64,000 nt of DNA from Zingiber officinale (GCF_018446385.1 NC_056000.1:47710722-47774721); one strand, 5' to 3'. Positions 25,701-38,543 are shown, counted from the stretch's first letter. The notes: generated by a model from the sequence alone, not told the origin. Translations and numbers: made by a program.

Positions 25701-28700
25701 AATTTTTAAAAAAATTTCGGAATTTAAACGGAGTCTGTATAACACGTTTAAGAGAATAAACCGATTAGACGTAGAGAAAGCCTGATTTAGAATATCATTT
25801 AAGTTGGGAGTTGATTGATTTAATAAACCTAAGGTTAAGATTAATTAACCTAACTATATTAATCAAAAACCTAGGTTTCCTCTCCTATTTACGCCGATTC
25901 CCTTTCTCCTCCTCTTATCGCCATCAACTCTCTCCCTGCTTCCCGAGCCAATCGTAGATGATGTGCTCTCTCTCTCACTTGCGGACTCAAACAGGGCAAC
26001 AGTTGCTGCCACAAGCGAGTCTATCACCTCGATCTCCTTCCTTAATCCTCATTGCCACGCCGCCCATAGCCAGGACTAGAAGCCAGCAGCAAGCAGGCCG
26101 TGTTCAGACCACCTGATCCATCTTGCTCATTGCTTGTCGCCGTTAGTCGTCACTGGAGGAGTTGAGTGCTGCCGGATTAGGTAACGGGTTAATTAATCCG
26201 AGTTATGCACTGGTAAATCTATGGTAGCTAGATTAATTTGGGTAAACTGGTAATTAATTGATTAATTGTTCGTTGACAGAATTGAAGGAATGGATTTGAT
26301 AATTTAGTTGTGGATTAATTTGGTACTGAGTTACATATTTAGACTTATTAGTAAATCATTTATTTGGAGAATTGTTAAAGTGGATTATATTTGAAATTGA
26401 TTATGAATTGGATCAATCGGAGCTCAGTGAACCACTTTAGATTGATTCAATTTTGGTTTCTTGGATCGGAAAGGGAGTAGGGTTATCTATTTGGTCCTGA
26501 TATTTAGTTTAGCTAAATGACACTTGTTAGAGTAATTAAATTGTATATGTTTGAGGATTCTGACTACGGGATGAGCGTCTCGACGTGGGAGTTATTTTGG
26601 CACAAACTATAATTACGACGGGTACTTTTCCTTGGCCTCTATAGTTCATTGAACTTAGTGCATGATTTAGTGCATGATTTTTAAGTGATAGATTAGGTCG
26701 CTTTATCTTAAATCTACTAGTATTTATTCATGCTTAATACTTACGTGCTTGGTCTTTGAAATGATTTATTTATTGCTTATATAGTCTAAGCTTTGGATAA
26801 CTATACTACGTAGAGTTTATACTGTAGGTGATACTATGTTGACTGACTATATGCATATAGTGTGTACATATATACGGTGTGCACTATAGAAGTTAATATG
26901 TTAATTATGCATATGATATAGAGTATACACACGTATGGTATGTAATATAATAGATACTATGTTGATTGTACATTTGCATGTTGTGTGTGTACATGTGTTT
27001 AGTGTATCCTATTGGCTATTGGAGGAATCATGTTGATTATACCTATGTTGTGTGAGCACACGTGTCTGGTGTGTATATTGGAGGAATCATGTTGATTATA
27101 CCTATGTTGTATGAGCACATGTGTCTGGTGTGTATATTGGAGGTATCATATTGATTATACCTATGTTAGAGTGTGCATACGTATCTGGTGTATATTATAG
27201 GTGTGGCTACTTCCTGTATTTTGTTGCTTAGTAGACACTTGTTGGATCTATTTATACCTATAGACTTAGGTGATAGATACATCATGTACTAGCAATACCT
27301 ATGTTGATGGAGTTACTGCATTAATGATGACTATGTCTATATCATGATTATTTACATCATGCCCATCATTGAACTGCATGCTGACAACCAATGTCTCATT
27401 TGTGGTTGAGCGAGTTGTCAGTTATATTTGCTGCCCATTCGACTACTCAGTGTAAGTGGTAGCTGAAGTTGGGTTCAGTTTGTCCTGGTTGTGCCCGCTC
27501 GACCACTCTGAATAGTGGTAGCTAGAGTCGTGCAGATAGTCACCCCTCGTTATGTAGCTAGATAGCTACTCTGCATCTTGCCCGTCTCGGCCATATCGAT
27601 TGGTAGCCGAAGACGCAAGCAGTCGTCACAGTCCGACCCACTCGGCCACACAGATATCATGGTAGCTGGAGTGGAGTGTAGGAGTGACACATATATGTTC
27701 ATATGCATATGATGCACGGTGGATCTTTGGAAATATATTTGCATATGCTTGTGATATGTTGCATTTGATTGAACTATGATGGTTGCATATGGCTGCCATG
27801 ATTCATACATCTTCATTTATCATACATGTATATGTTATTATATATATTGCTCAGGTATTATGAGCAAATCTATTGTTGATCCCTTATAAATATCTATTGT
27901 TATCCCTAGTGATTTACAGATCATTATACCGTGGGTGTTAGACCGATATTGGTATGTGTATTTATTATGTCATATATAATCATGTTCTTATTTCCCTACC
28001 GAGGCGGTATGCTTTGATCTCCATGTTTTATATTGACCATGCAGTATCTTGTCTATTACCCGCTAAGTCATCCCGACTCACCACCCTATGTATGTTTTAT
28101 GTTTTTCAGGTAACATGTAGATGTTGTGGAGTCGCTTGGAGTAGCCTGTCTGCCGGTCCCCCATCATATCTGAGGATGTCTTTTACTCTGTTTTATGCTT
28201 TACTCGTATTTTTGGATTTTATAGACTTGTTGTTGTAATAATTTGACTCGGTCTTGGTGTTTAGCCTTATGACTCCTTTTGTGGTGGTTGGTGGTTGTTG
28301 TGTAAAGCCTAGCTAGCTAGCAGTTAGTCGTTTTTGGTTTATATGACTTATCTTATGTCTTCCGCTATGTTTTTATTTCAGCCGTGTGGGCTGCTTATTA
28401 TCCTGCATAGTATGTATGTTTTCAATCGTGTGGGTTGTAGTTATTATACTTGTACAGCTGTGTGACTATGTATCCAGGTTTCGTATATTATCATAAGGGG
28501 GAGAGATGCCCATTTATTGGGCAGGACTCCTCCGAGGAGTGATAAAAAGAATGTATTCAGGCAAGGAAAAAAAAGCAATATCTGCATCACCAAAAGAGAG
28601 ATCTTCAAAGAAAAATATGCAAGAATCCATCAAGCCTAGCATGCTTCCACAACATTCTCGTGTGAAGCAATATCTAATATATACTGTGAAGAGAAAGATA

Positions 28701-31700
28701 ACAGGAAAAAAATGTCTGTTTTACGATAACTTGAACATATCAGAGAAACTAGTACAATGAAAAGGACTTCATGCAAATATTTATAATATTTACCTGAATA
28801 GATGTGTATAACTATAATTTTTCAACAAATGAAGTCCTAAGCTACAAAGATCTAACCTTGCTTGTTCTAAGACTGTCTGGGAGCCTTAAAGATCGACATT
28901 GAGCTGGTTCATTGACTTCGGTAAGCTTCCAGATTTTTGATTTTTCGGTTGATTCATCAACAATTCTAGGTTTGACATCCACCATGTTTCTGCCTTCTCC
29001 ATTCTATGAATATCAAAGTCAATGTTACCACATAAAAAATTGTTGAAATTCATAAAATGAACAAGGTCAAACTGTAGCAGTCTTTTATTTCAGCGAGAAT
29101 ATAGATTAGAACATTGAAAAAAATCTGACCATTCCAGAAGCTATTGCCATAGGTGGAGCAGTTCTCTCAGCTATTCCAGAAGTTGTCGCAACTGAAGCAG
29201 CAGTTAGTGGGCTTATTATAGGCTGTAACACACAGCATAAACATCAGAAAATTCTTTTAATTTCATGTTAAAACAAACAATTTGTACTGTCCAAAATAGG
29301 GTACTTTTGTTGGAGTCTCTGAGACGGCCCTAGAAGCATCAAATGAACGATTTTCAAGTGTGCGCAACAGACGAAGTCCATCACCATTTGCCAAAATTTT
29401 AATTCCATTATCATGTGTAGAAATAGCCAATAGTGTTCCTTCCTTGTTGAATCTAATCCTCGGACTTGCCTGACGTTATAAGTAGAGACATAAGTAGGTA
29501 TTCTACTCGAATTTATTAATATTTAACCAAAAAGAACGAAAGATTACTGGTAGGCCACCATCAGCATCAACAGTAGTTAGTAGATTGATATTATCCATAT
29601 CCCAAAACTTGATCACAAATTCATCACCAGCAGCCAAAAATCTGTTCCTTGTGGTATCAAATTGCACTACTCCCAGTGAACGTTTTCGGAAACCTTGATA
29701 TGTCCTCTTCACAGCTCCTTCACTTTCGTTCCACTCCACAATGAATGTCTCCCCTTCTTTACTGGTTCCACATGAGAAGAGCCTGCAAAAATAAAGAAAT
29801 ACTATAACATTTAGTGAGGAACAGAGAACAAACATATATTTGTTTGTGCAAAAGTTTAGTAGCTGGAAATAGACCTTGAACCATCAGCACTATAAGCCAT
29901 TGTTGTACACCAGTGCCCTGGAGCATCATAATCTACCCTGGATCCCAGATTGTCATACAACCATGCCTTTATTTTTCCATCTAACGCAGTCGAAAAGATG
30001 AACTGCAAGTATAAGAAGCTAAAGGTTAATAAAGCATTTTAAAATAACTACGTAAAAATCTAATCCAATGTGCCCAGTGATTTGACAAAAAAAACATCAA
30101 ACCATCAAACTACCTGAATGTTCTCCTTGTGATGCGGGCAAACAGAGTAAACAGGTGCTTCATGGCCTTCAAAAGTATGCTGTTTTGTGCCACTAGTTGC
30201 ATCCCACACCTAATGCACCAGAAACTTCGATAAGTTCTTAGAAAGAAAGGTATATACAATTTAAATTCAAAGTTCGCTACCAACCCTTATTGTCTTGTCA
30301 TCTCCACATGTGATTATAGAAAGCTGCTTATTAGGATGAGCAAATGCGATATCATTGACACCACCAACATGAGCATCAATCTGCCATTTGGATGTCAAAA
30401 GAAAACATAAATAAGACTGAAAGAAGCAATGAATTACTCAAGAAATGCGTGTATTGTCCTTCCAACCTCCAAGTGTTGCCTGATATCCTCACCACCATGA
30501 TAAGCATATATTTGAACAATGTGCCTTGAGTAAGCAACACCTGCACCATAACTTGGTAATCTTTCTATAGAAATCACTAATAATCTTTATGTTTGCACAT
30601 AGAATTAGCTTACCAAACAAAGAGCCATCTGGGCTCCATATTATGCGATTAACTGATACAGCAGGATCCTTGACCAAAGAAGCCTGGTCGCACAAGGAAG
30701 AATGTCAAACAAAATAAAAAATGAACCATAGACAGAACCATACTGCAGTGTATAATTCAGTACATGGGAACCAAACCTGAAGAGACATGGAGCAAGTTCC
30801 AAGTTCCCAAACCTTGAAATTCTTCAGAATTAATCTCTCCCTATTGCCGACATCCCATAACGCAACATCGCCAACATTGGTACCGACTATGATACAAGAA
30901 CAGGAAAAAAAATCAGAAACCAATGACAGAAATTGCTAATACATCAAAAAACTAATACAAGAATGGTAAATAAAAATCTACTGAAAAGCAATACCAAGGA
31001 GAATAGTCTGCTGGACTGGATGAAAATCCATGCTCATAGGGTTTGATCCTTGGCTCAGTGTCCGCACAACTGTTTTTGGCAAATCCTCCAGGGAGAATGT
31101 AGCCTGATTATGATTCTGAGGATAGGAAACTGGCAGTATATTGACAGGCAAATTTACCTGAATCATACAGTCAGTATTATGCTAGAGTTTGGGATCATCT
31201 AACAACCAAAACCAAAAGGAAATTTGCTTAGATCAGAAAATACAGCATACTTCTTCAGATATTCCAAGAGGTCTTGTTCTTTTTGATACATGCTCAGAAT
31301 CAGCAGATGCATACTCGATAGAAGGGTTGGCTGTTGGTGGAGTCCTAGGGTGCTTTAGAATTGCAACTGTATTGAACAAAAAACCATTGTTAATCTTATC
31401 ACTCACAACAATCTTCCAGTACTAATTAGCACATCCCATCATCCTACCAGGATTTGTAGGTGCGTTGAGCCCAATAGGTCCACCTGAGACAGCTGGATGG
31501 GTTACAGCAGCAGGACTAGACATCCAACCAGCAAGGGGTGTCGGAACTGGTGTTGGAGCAGGTTGAAATGGCTGGAGAAGAAATTTGTAGAGAATGTAAC
31601 AAAAGTCACAGTAATAGAATATGATTCAAAAATCAACAAATGATAAATTACCCCATGAGCACCCAATGGAGGAAAACTTCCTGCTTTGGGCATGACCCCC

Positions 31701-33519
31701 AACAACGGATTGTTTACTGGTGATGGAGCAAGAGCACCATTTGGTTGCCCACATGAATGATCAACGAAAAGAGTTTTAATATCTGGATTCGGCCTAGGAT
31801 TTTTGCAAAGCTGATGTTGCCAGTTTAAACTGCCAACCGTAAAATAATTAGTGGACGAATAATTAATATAACCTAGATAATCCAAGAGATGAAAGTTGCA
31901 AGTGAATCATCCACTGAAGAATGGCTCATGAAATATATTGACCATGTTAATTTTTAGACATATTTATATTTGCTATGAACAATTTCAGAGATCAAGGTAT
32001 AATTTGGTTAGCTAAGTTATTCAATAAAAATTTGATAACAAAGATGCCCAAGGAATGGAGGACTTTTTTTTTTAAATAATAAAGGTGATATATAATACTG
32101 TTCTAATTACAGAGAGTCAAGCGAATGTGATACCATGAAGCTTTGTAAAAGAATATTGAGAAGAGAATTAGGGATTAGACAAATGATTATGAGAATCAAT
32201 TTGGTTTCATATCTGAAAAATCAATCATGAGGCTTTTTACTTTAACAAGATGACTAATGGAAAAAATACATAGAAAAAGATATTATGTATGCAAATGTTG
32301 TTATAAGTGTTATAGCTACTGGGAGTTCACAAATGAGTTTGTGATAGTTGTAGGTTTACATCAAGCGTAAGCTATATCAATCATATTCGAAATCACCTAT
32401 TTGCGGATGACATTATGCTAACGTATAATAGTGAATTCAAAACTCAAATGCAGAGATCCAAAAGTCAATTGAACTCACTAAAAGCAAACTATAATTATAT
32501 GGGGCAAACTTCTATAGGTAATCACAGGAGTACTTTCCATCGTAAGAAATACAGTAAACTTTAATAAATAGGGACCTCAATTATGAAGGGGAAGCAATTT
32601 TGAGCTTCACTAAGTCAAGCTAAAAAAAAATAGATTATTTCTCTATCTTCTGTAAGTTATATGTATGGAAACATTCTGAACTGTACAGCAAACTTATCAT
32701 AAACACCTACAATCTTACCTCTGGTTAATTAAGGTGCGCAACCTAGAATTTTTTAGGTTTGGTAACTGCAATTTATCTCGGAACAGGGGGTTTGCTTCAA
32801 TGAGCTTTTTGAGTTCAATAAGCATGATTGAACGTGCTGATTTGGTATCTCCATACTTTGATAGTTGCTCATTTTCCCTATAAAGAAGGATGCTGAACGT
32901 ATAAGAAACAAGCAAGAAATTGGACAAAAGTTTAATTAAATTGAATATAAAAGGTTAAAACCTAAAACCTGAAGTTCTCCAATGTTAAAAGCTGAGTGAT
33001 TTCCTTAAATAGCTCCTCATTAAATGAAGCAAAGACCTTCAAATCCTTCACAAGGATTTCAACAGCCTTTGGTCGGTCATGCCTAGGAGGGAAAACAAGT
33101 TTGTGAAAAATAGTGGCCATAAATATGAAAACAAAAGGCTGAAATACTGGAGCTTACTTGTCCAATGCTTCTAGATACTTCTGCTTCCGTATTTCAAAGA
33201 ATATCTTCATAGAGTACCGGTTGTCATCGACCTTTGTAAAGCCAGAGAGATACTTTTCAACATTATCCCAGTTCCCGTTGTGCACCTCATCCTCAAAATA
33301 TTTCATATTAAAATAGAAGCCAGATTCTTGCTCAAGTCTGTACCCAAACCACACAAAGATTACAAAATAAGTCACAATACAACACTTGGAAAAGTCAATC
33401 CATCATACAACAAATTGAACTTTATGACAAGACACCGACTTGTGAACTGTTTCCTTGAACTTCTCCTCATCGAGGAACTGGAGAATCAGAAACACCAGCT
33501 CTCTACTAAGTGATGACAT
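22718..33519 (-). CDS. TPL: TOPLESS-type transcriptional corepressor (copy A, complete)
   Basis: 25 coding exons join in frame to 1139 aa (Arabidopsis TPL is about 1131): 33440-33519, 33158-33337, 32969-33082, 32719-32877, 31652-31829, 31448-31571, 31251-31366, 30995-31157, 30777-30896, 30614-30683, 30468-30540, 30285-30380, 30114-30209, 29875-30002, 29548-29782, 29305-29469, 29130-29222, 28857-29003, 24457-24567, 24181-24360, 23979-24107, 23810-23905, 23415-23603, 23173-23339, 22718-22928. The N-terminus MSSLSRELVFLILQFLDEEK opens the LisH-CTLH (TPD) domain that binds EAR motifs. A Pro-rich linker (TPVPTPLAGWMSSP) and two WD40 propellers follow, ending SDQPQR. TPL recruits chromatin repressors in auxin, jasmonate and meristem pathways. 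A 5' UTR intron probably starts after 33970 (CAGAG|GTGAGC). Intron 18 is 4.3 kb. LCVF replaces the LCVW I remember in propeller 2. Confidence 0.95.
25606..28542 (+). mobile_element. Probable solo LTR (gypsy, Del/Tekay-like)
   Basis: About 2.9 kb of non-coding DNA with LTR style: an AT-rich start, a TTTCGGAATTTAAACGGAGT motif remembered from Del/Tekay-type LTRs, GC-rich middle, internal subrepeats and the near-terminal GGGCAGGACTCCTCCG. It starts TGGTAC after TAAAA and ends GTGA before TAAAA, a possible 5-bp target duplication. The 3' end is not the canonical CA, so the borders are tentative. Confidence 0.5.
27027..27200 (+). repeat. 59-bp tandem repeat, three copies
   Basis: Two near-identical 59-bp units starting ATCATGTTGATTATACCTAT are followed by a third diverged one, within the probable LTR. 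A second, looser repeat family with GGTAGCTGGAGT-like blocks occurs at 27400-27680. Confidence 0.8.
32100..32480 (+). pseudogene. LINE reverse-transcriptase remnant in TPL intron 4 (copy A)
   Basis: Plus-strand frames give fragments of a plant L1-type reverse transcriptase: RILRRELGIRQ and NQFGF-like NLVSYLKNQS, then HLFADDIML with the FADD catalytic motif at 32400-32411. Stops and shifts break the frame. The intron ends are intact. Confidence 0.65.
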
Positions 33520-34890
33520 CGCCCGCTCGCCTCCACCTCCAAACCCTAATCATCCCATAAAAAGCAAACAAGACAATCAGATCTTCCCAACGGTATCGTC
33601 AAACCAAAAAAAAAGCAGCTTTGGAGCTAATCCGAAAGTGCAAAGTCAAGACGAGGCCAGAGTGGAGCCTCTTAGTAGATCAAAAGCTGTTGTCCACGAA
33701 ACTGACGTTTCTGAGCCGGCAAAACCCTCCTTTTGCTTCAAACAAGATCTAAGTCCAGCAGCGACAAAAAGGACCCAACGCCTAGGGTTCCAACAGATCG
33801 ACGGCAGCGCTCCAGAAAGCTCAAATCCAAGGAGAAGAAGAAAATAGGGGAGGAGAGAGAGAAAAGCAGGCGAAAGGGGGGAAATTGTGCGGAGAAATAA
33901 TAAGTGAGACTTCTACGACGATTCCAACACATACAAAAAAGGAAAGATCTGACGACGATCCAAGCTCACCTCTGACTGGAAGAGAACCGAGGGCGGCGGC
34001 GGCGACGACAGGTGATCGATCCAAGCGAAGCGGAAACCACCAATAATTTAGATCGCCGTCTGATCCCTTAACCGGACAGGAAAAGAAGGCGGAAATAAGA
34101 AAAGAATAAGAAATCTATCAACATTGTCGACACAACATGGTTGTATTTAAAGGCAAAGTAGAGGTGATAGGTAGTTCAAGTTATCTATAAAAGACATCGA
34201 ATTATCACGTATATGTCATTGTACTTATAATTTCACTTGATAAGTACACGAGTCAATGATAAGCTATGCAGCACTGACAAGGCCATAACGAGTAGGCTCC
34301 ACAGCGGAATACTCAAGCATTCAAGAGAGAGCAAGTCGGGATTCTGGGATTAACTGACTCGGTGGAAACCCCGAAATGTTATACGACCAATAGAATTGCG
34401 ACACGTACGCTTTTCATAGGCACAGGTCGTTCCCACAACTTGGCAAATCTGACGTGGACGACGTTGGTTGGCCTGAATGTGAGGAGTGCTGATTGCCACA
34501 ATATGTATAATTTTTTAAATAGACTCGTCAACCTAAAATTGAGATATTTCCAAATACGTGGTTTTGAATTTTTCCAAAAGCACGTCTTCTCGGAAAAAGA
34601 GAGAAAAGAAAATATAATTTCTTTTATCTACTTCCAATAAATTCAGTGAATATTTATTTTAATGTCGTTTGACTTAAAATGGTAACAAATTAAAAGTGCA
34701 TTAGTGATTCGACAATTAATAGGTAAAAGTTTGAAAAATAAAATATTAAATAAATAAATAAATAAAAAGTATAGACGAGATGAGACGAGACGAGAGGAGA
34801 CGAGATGAGATGAAATGAAATGAAATTTTCTCCTAGTAATTTAGGAGGCAGATTCCGCCAAATTAAGGGTGATATTTGATAATTTGGCCC
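33520..34890 (-). promoter_or_regulatory. TOPLESS 5' leader and proximal upstream region
   Basis: Contains a GC-rich leader with a GGCGGCGGCGGCGACGAC tract near 33990, a probable UTR intron donor after 33970, and AT-rich upstream DNA. A simple repeat of GAGAC/GAGAT/AAATG lies at 34738-34826. The same DNA sits upstream of copy B at 44109-45479. Confidence 0.5.
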
Positions 34891-34893
34891 TAG

Positions 34894-34900
34894 TATATAA
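34894..34900 (+). promoter_or_regulatory. Possible divergent TATA box
   Basis: TATATAA is followed about 30 bp on by a leader-like GC-richer stretch with short upstream ORFs (35000-35550). No clear protein follows. It could be the promoter of a divergent non-coding transcript. The copy B equivalent is at 45483-45489. Confidence 0.25.
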
Positions 34901-35302
34901 ACTTTTGCTTTCCGCCGATTGACTTTGTTTTGTATGGTCTCGCGATCGTGAAGAAGGAAAAGGCGCGGAAGGCTCTCGGAAGCTTCCTGGATCAAGTCAT
35001 CTGGTTGATCGTCGGGTTTTGATCTTTCTTCCTCTCATTTCTTTAATCAATCCATGAGATCGTAAAGCTTTGACCTTGTTCGGTTGTGGGGTCTCTTTGG
35101 GGCGTCCTGCATAGACACGATTAGGGCGCCGTAATGTTCTCACTTCGTTGCCCGAGTCTGGCATTAGATGGTCAGTTTGTGCAGTAATTTAGTTACAGTT
35201 TGATTGACTCGAGGTGTTGGATTCTTTTTGCGAAGTAAATGGAGCACTGATCTGCCTCAGAATAGATTTCTCTCTCTCCCCCACGGGCGGGATCAACCGG
35301 TT

Positions 35303-35409
35303 ATGACATGGTATTCTTGCAACATGGGTCGGGAGGTCGAAGGTCTGCGGCAGCAATTGCGATAACATCAATATCTGTCCGTGCTAAACACCTTCGACCG
35401 CCATGTCAT
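35303..35409. repeat. Nested palindrome at the site replaced in copy B
   Basis: ATGACATGG (35303-35311) and GGTCGAAGG (35335-35343) are followed in reverse order by CCTTCGACC (35391-35399) and CCATGTCAT (35401-35409). The 80 bp at 35344-35423 are replaced by an unrelated 30 bp at 45933-45962 in unit B. Confidence 0.8.
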
Positions 35410-35549
35410 CGCCGACGAACAGTTACTCGTGGGGCAGGGGTGAGGGGGCCGCTGGGCGGCGGGACCCGCCTTTTGCAACATATTTGGACCAAAATGGTAC
35501 CATTGGAAGGTCGGATAAGCGTTGAGTTGATCTGCACTTCTGCTTCTGT

Positions 35550-38137
35550 ACATGTGCGTTTATTTATGAGCAAAAATGATTAATGAGTTTCATCTAATGA
35601 TGTTCATTTTCTTTTCTTTATCACAGCATGAAATGCCTGACAATTTCCAGTGAATGCAATTCTTCTGGTTTTACAATTTCTAGTTATCATTAGTCTTCTG
35701 GAAACCTAAGCCGGTCCCAAGCCTAGAAAAAGGTTAAATGTTCTCTTTCGCTTGGATAACCAACATCAAAATTTGACTTTTAATTCTATGAGAATATGAA
35801 TATATGATGAATGTGGTTGATGTGAGGTCATTGCCTTTTACATGATCCTAGGCCTTTCTGTTGTTATTAGTTAGATTGTCAATCTTTACTTAGGTTCGTT
35901 AACACAAAACGGATTTAGTTTCTCCTTTCTTGCTAACATGTATGCAAAGCTGATCAGTGAATTTTAAATTTGAAGCTGTGGCTTTTGCCTCATAGTAATG
36001 CATCTCAATAGTTTATGTTGCATTTCTTTTGATATAAGTACTAGTTAGTTGAGGGACATGGGCATAGTTAGTAGTAATATTGTCGGCTCCAATAAGTGTG
36101 TCTCATTGTTAGTGTCTTTACAATCTGAATATTTTTTTCTCTGCTGCGATCTCATATACTTCTTGTTCTGTGATATTACCTTCAGATTACTATGAAGTGA
36201 AGCACACTGGTTTTGAGACTTAATTCAACCATCCATATCTATCCAACTCATCCAGATGCTAATTGGCCATGTTCATAGTGGACATTGGAAATACTTTATG
36301 CATGGATATGCACATTAGAACAAGTTCTTATACTGCCACGTCTACTCCAAGGTCAAGATTGGTCATGCCATATGCAATTTGGTTTTATAATCAATGGATT
36401 GAATTCTTCTTTAAGTTTGCTCACAAATGTGCACTTGGCAGTCATGATGGCAGGGACAAGTTTCCTCTCACGTTTCTATTAGTTGAAGTCTGTATGTAGG
36501 TTCAAAAGCAAGATTCAATCTGTGACAAGCTAATGATGGTAATTTGGTTTATTAACAGAGCTTTTAGCCTTTTAACTACATTACATATGCACTTTTCTAG
36601 CCATACAAAGTAGCTAGTTTTGTTAGATGACGAATTAGACATGTTCTTATCTTGTGGTTTCTACTTGTAATATATGAAGCTTAATGTAGGCTTTACTAAT
36701 GTAGCAAAACACGGAGTCTACTAATTTTGAAGAGGGTAACTTTGAATTGTCAACAGAAAGTACTGTATTGATGATATCAAAGTGCCTTGGAAATTGTTTG
36801 AAAAATATTTTCAGTCTAGAATTATAACCATTCTTTCTCTATATATATTTATGTATATAATTTGATCACTTTCTCTATGATCAGCGTCTTCAACTCTCAA
36901 GTTATCATGTTTCCTTTCAGTTTTACATTGTTTTAAAAAAAATAATTTAAAGTTTTCTCATGTTATTTAATGCCACAATTCAAAACATAGGACTAAAATG
37001 GCAGATACCTGTGGGAAGCTGAATAACTTCTGATCAGATGCATGCCTACTTTCAGAAATCAGAATCCAAATTTTGGCCAGAAGACATATTTAGGCTTATT
37101 AGGATCATACCAAAAGATTCTTTGTCATAGAATGGTTAAGTATCTTCAAAGATCATATGTCCAGTCTCCTCGTAGGAAAAATGTAACTTTCATAGGCATT
37201 GACAGAAACTACTAACATTCCATAAAAGGAACACAAATGGGGCATTTGTAAATTATGTCAAGAATGAAATGCTGCAATGTAAATAGTAAAAGAAGAAATA
37301 ACTACTTAACTTTGATGATCACTTGCATTTGACTTTTCTCCTCCTTTTTCCAAGCCCATTAATTTATTAATTGAATTTTCAAAATAATAGTATTTCCTAA
37401 ACAATGGCTCGTAATATCTATTAGAGTGGAAGCTAGGGATTATTAGGTAGAGGAAACCAAAGAAAGCATTAGTAAGTATACTAACAAATTGTTTAATTAA
37501 TAAAAAATTTAACAGTGGTGTTGAGTGCAGTGGAGAACCTATGTAACTGACCCAAATAGTTCTGACAAACATAGCTTGGTTGATGATGATTATGAATAAT
37601 TTTCTGTTTCACATATTGGCATCCTATTGTAGTTTAATTTCCATGATGTAAAATAGAAACTTAAAGAGAAAAACTACTTTCCTCATACCGTAGTTTACTA
37701 GTGTCATACAAAAAGGCAATGGTAGTTTCCTCATACCGTAGTTAACTCATAACAGCAAGACCTAATGAATTAAAATAAAAATGGCAGTATTATTTCGATG
37801 TGTTGATATTCTCTTTAAAAAATTATGAAAAAAATGATAAGCAATAACTATAGAACTGCAACTAAATAAATGATGGGGAGTGAAGCATCACATTCATGAT
37901 TTGTATTAGGTAGATGACTACTCTATAGGCAATGCAATTTGATGATTGAGGGGGGTTTCTGTGGATAGATAAGTTGGCAAAACTGAACGTGACTTGTAAC
38001 TAAGATAAAAATAAGAGGAGAACTGTGTTACTTCTTACAAAACTTAACCAAGAATTTGCTAGCAGAGATGGAAGATGAGCTACAGGGATAGAAACAATAT
38101 AAGAATTGGTAAATGAGAGCTAACTGTCGAGTGACAC
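35550..38137. other. AT-rich region between TOPLESS 5' flank and MIR395-A
   Basis: Only short ORFs without recognisable domains are present. The same DNA occurs at 46089-48677 in unit B. Confidence 0.5.
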
Positions 38138-38233
38138 CCGGAGTTCCCCCAAACACTTCAGTAAGGATGAGTTTATCACACTTGTAGGTTTAGACGCGAG
38201 AATCCTTTCTGAAGTGTTTGATAAGAAACCCAG
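38138..38233 (-). ncRNA. MIR395: MIR395 precursor, copy A (core promoter deleted)
   Basis: On the minus strand the 3' arm at 38141-38161 is the 21-nt miR395, beginning CTGAAGTGTTTG and ending GGGGGAACTC. The 5' arm (38209-38233) ends CAAACACTTCAG, pairing 12 of 12 with the start of the mature RNA. The outer arms GGGTTT and AACTCC also pair, around an internal loop. miR395 represses ATP sulfurylase and low-affinity sulfate transporter mRNAs and is induced by sulfur starvation. Compared with copy B, 141 bp next to the hairpin base (48780-48920 in B) are missing, with the TATA box. Confidence 0.9.
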
Positions 38234-38526
38234 AGGACGAAATCTGAACTATAAAAATTGAATTTTCTAAAATTACAATTCAGATTTTAGTTATAGAAAA
38301 ACACATTTATAATATCAACATTTAATTTATTATAAATATTTAGAATCATAATTTCTGTGAGTGTATTAGAAAATTCATATTGTACAAAAACTTTTTTATT
38401 ATCTAAATTCAAATTCATAATTTATCAAAATTATGAAATAGGTCATGGTGTCTTTTTGATATTTTGGAAACATGGGGCACCCTTTTAATTTTTGCCCAAT
38501 ATTCTTTTTCTTATTCTTAAACTACA

Positions 38527-38543
38527 TTCATTGAAACTAGACA
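38527..38543. promoter_or_regulatory. UPE-box-like sulfur-response motif, copy A
   Basis: TTCATTGAAACTAGACA on the plus strand differs at one position from the matching part of the UPE-box consensus I remember (AGRTWCATTGAAYCTRGACR), bound by EIL3/SLIM1-type factors in sulfur starvation. It lies about 300 bp upstream of MIR395-A. Confidence 0.55.

Larger units (their letters stand above)
24568..28856 (-). other. Intron 18 of TOPLESS copy A, enlarged
   Basis: 4.3 kb between exon 19 and exon 18, mostly an LTR-like insertion (25606-28542). Exon phase across it is 0/0 and the splice sites are intact, so it can still be spliced. The left breakpoint of the tandem duplication (28320) lies inside it. 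Confidence 0.85.

Noticed and set aside
28506-28760. 84-codon plus-strand ORF, repeated at 39095
   Set aside because: It spans the end of the LTR-like insertion and intron 18, antisense to the gene, with no domain. Its identity in two copies comes from the recent duplication, not selection.
34362-34640. 92-codon plus-strand ORF, repeated at 44951
   Set aside because: No motif. Preservation in both units is explained by the very recent duplication.
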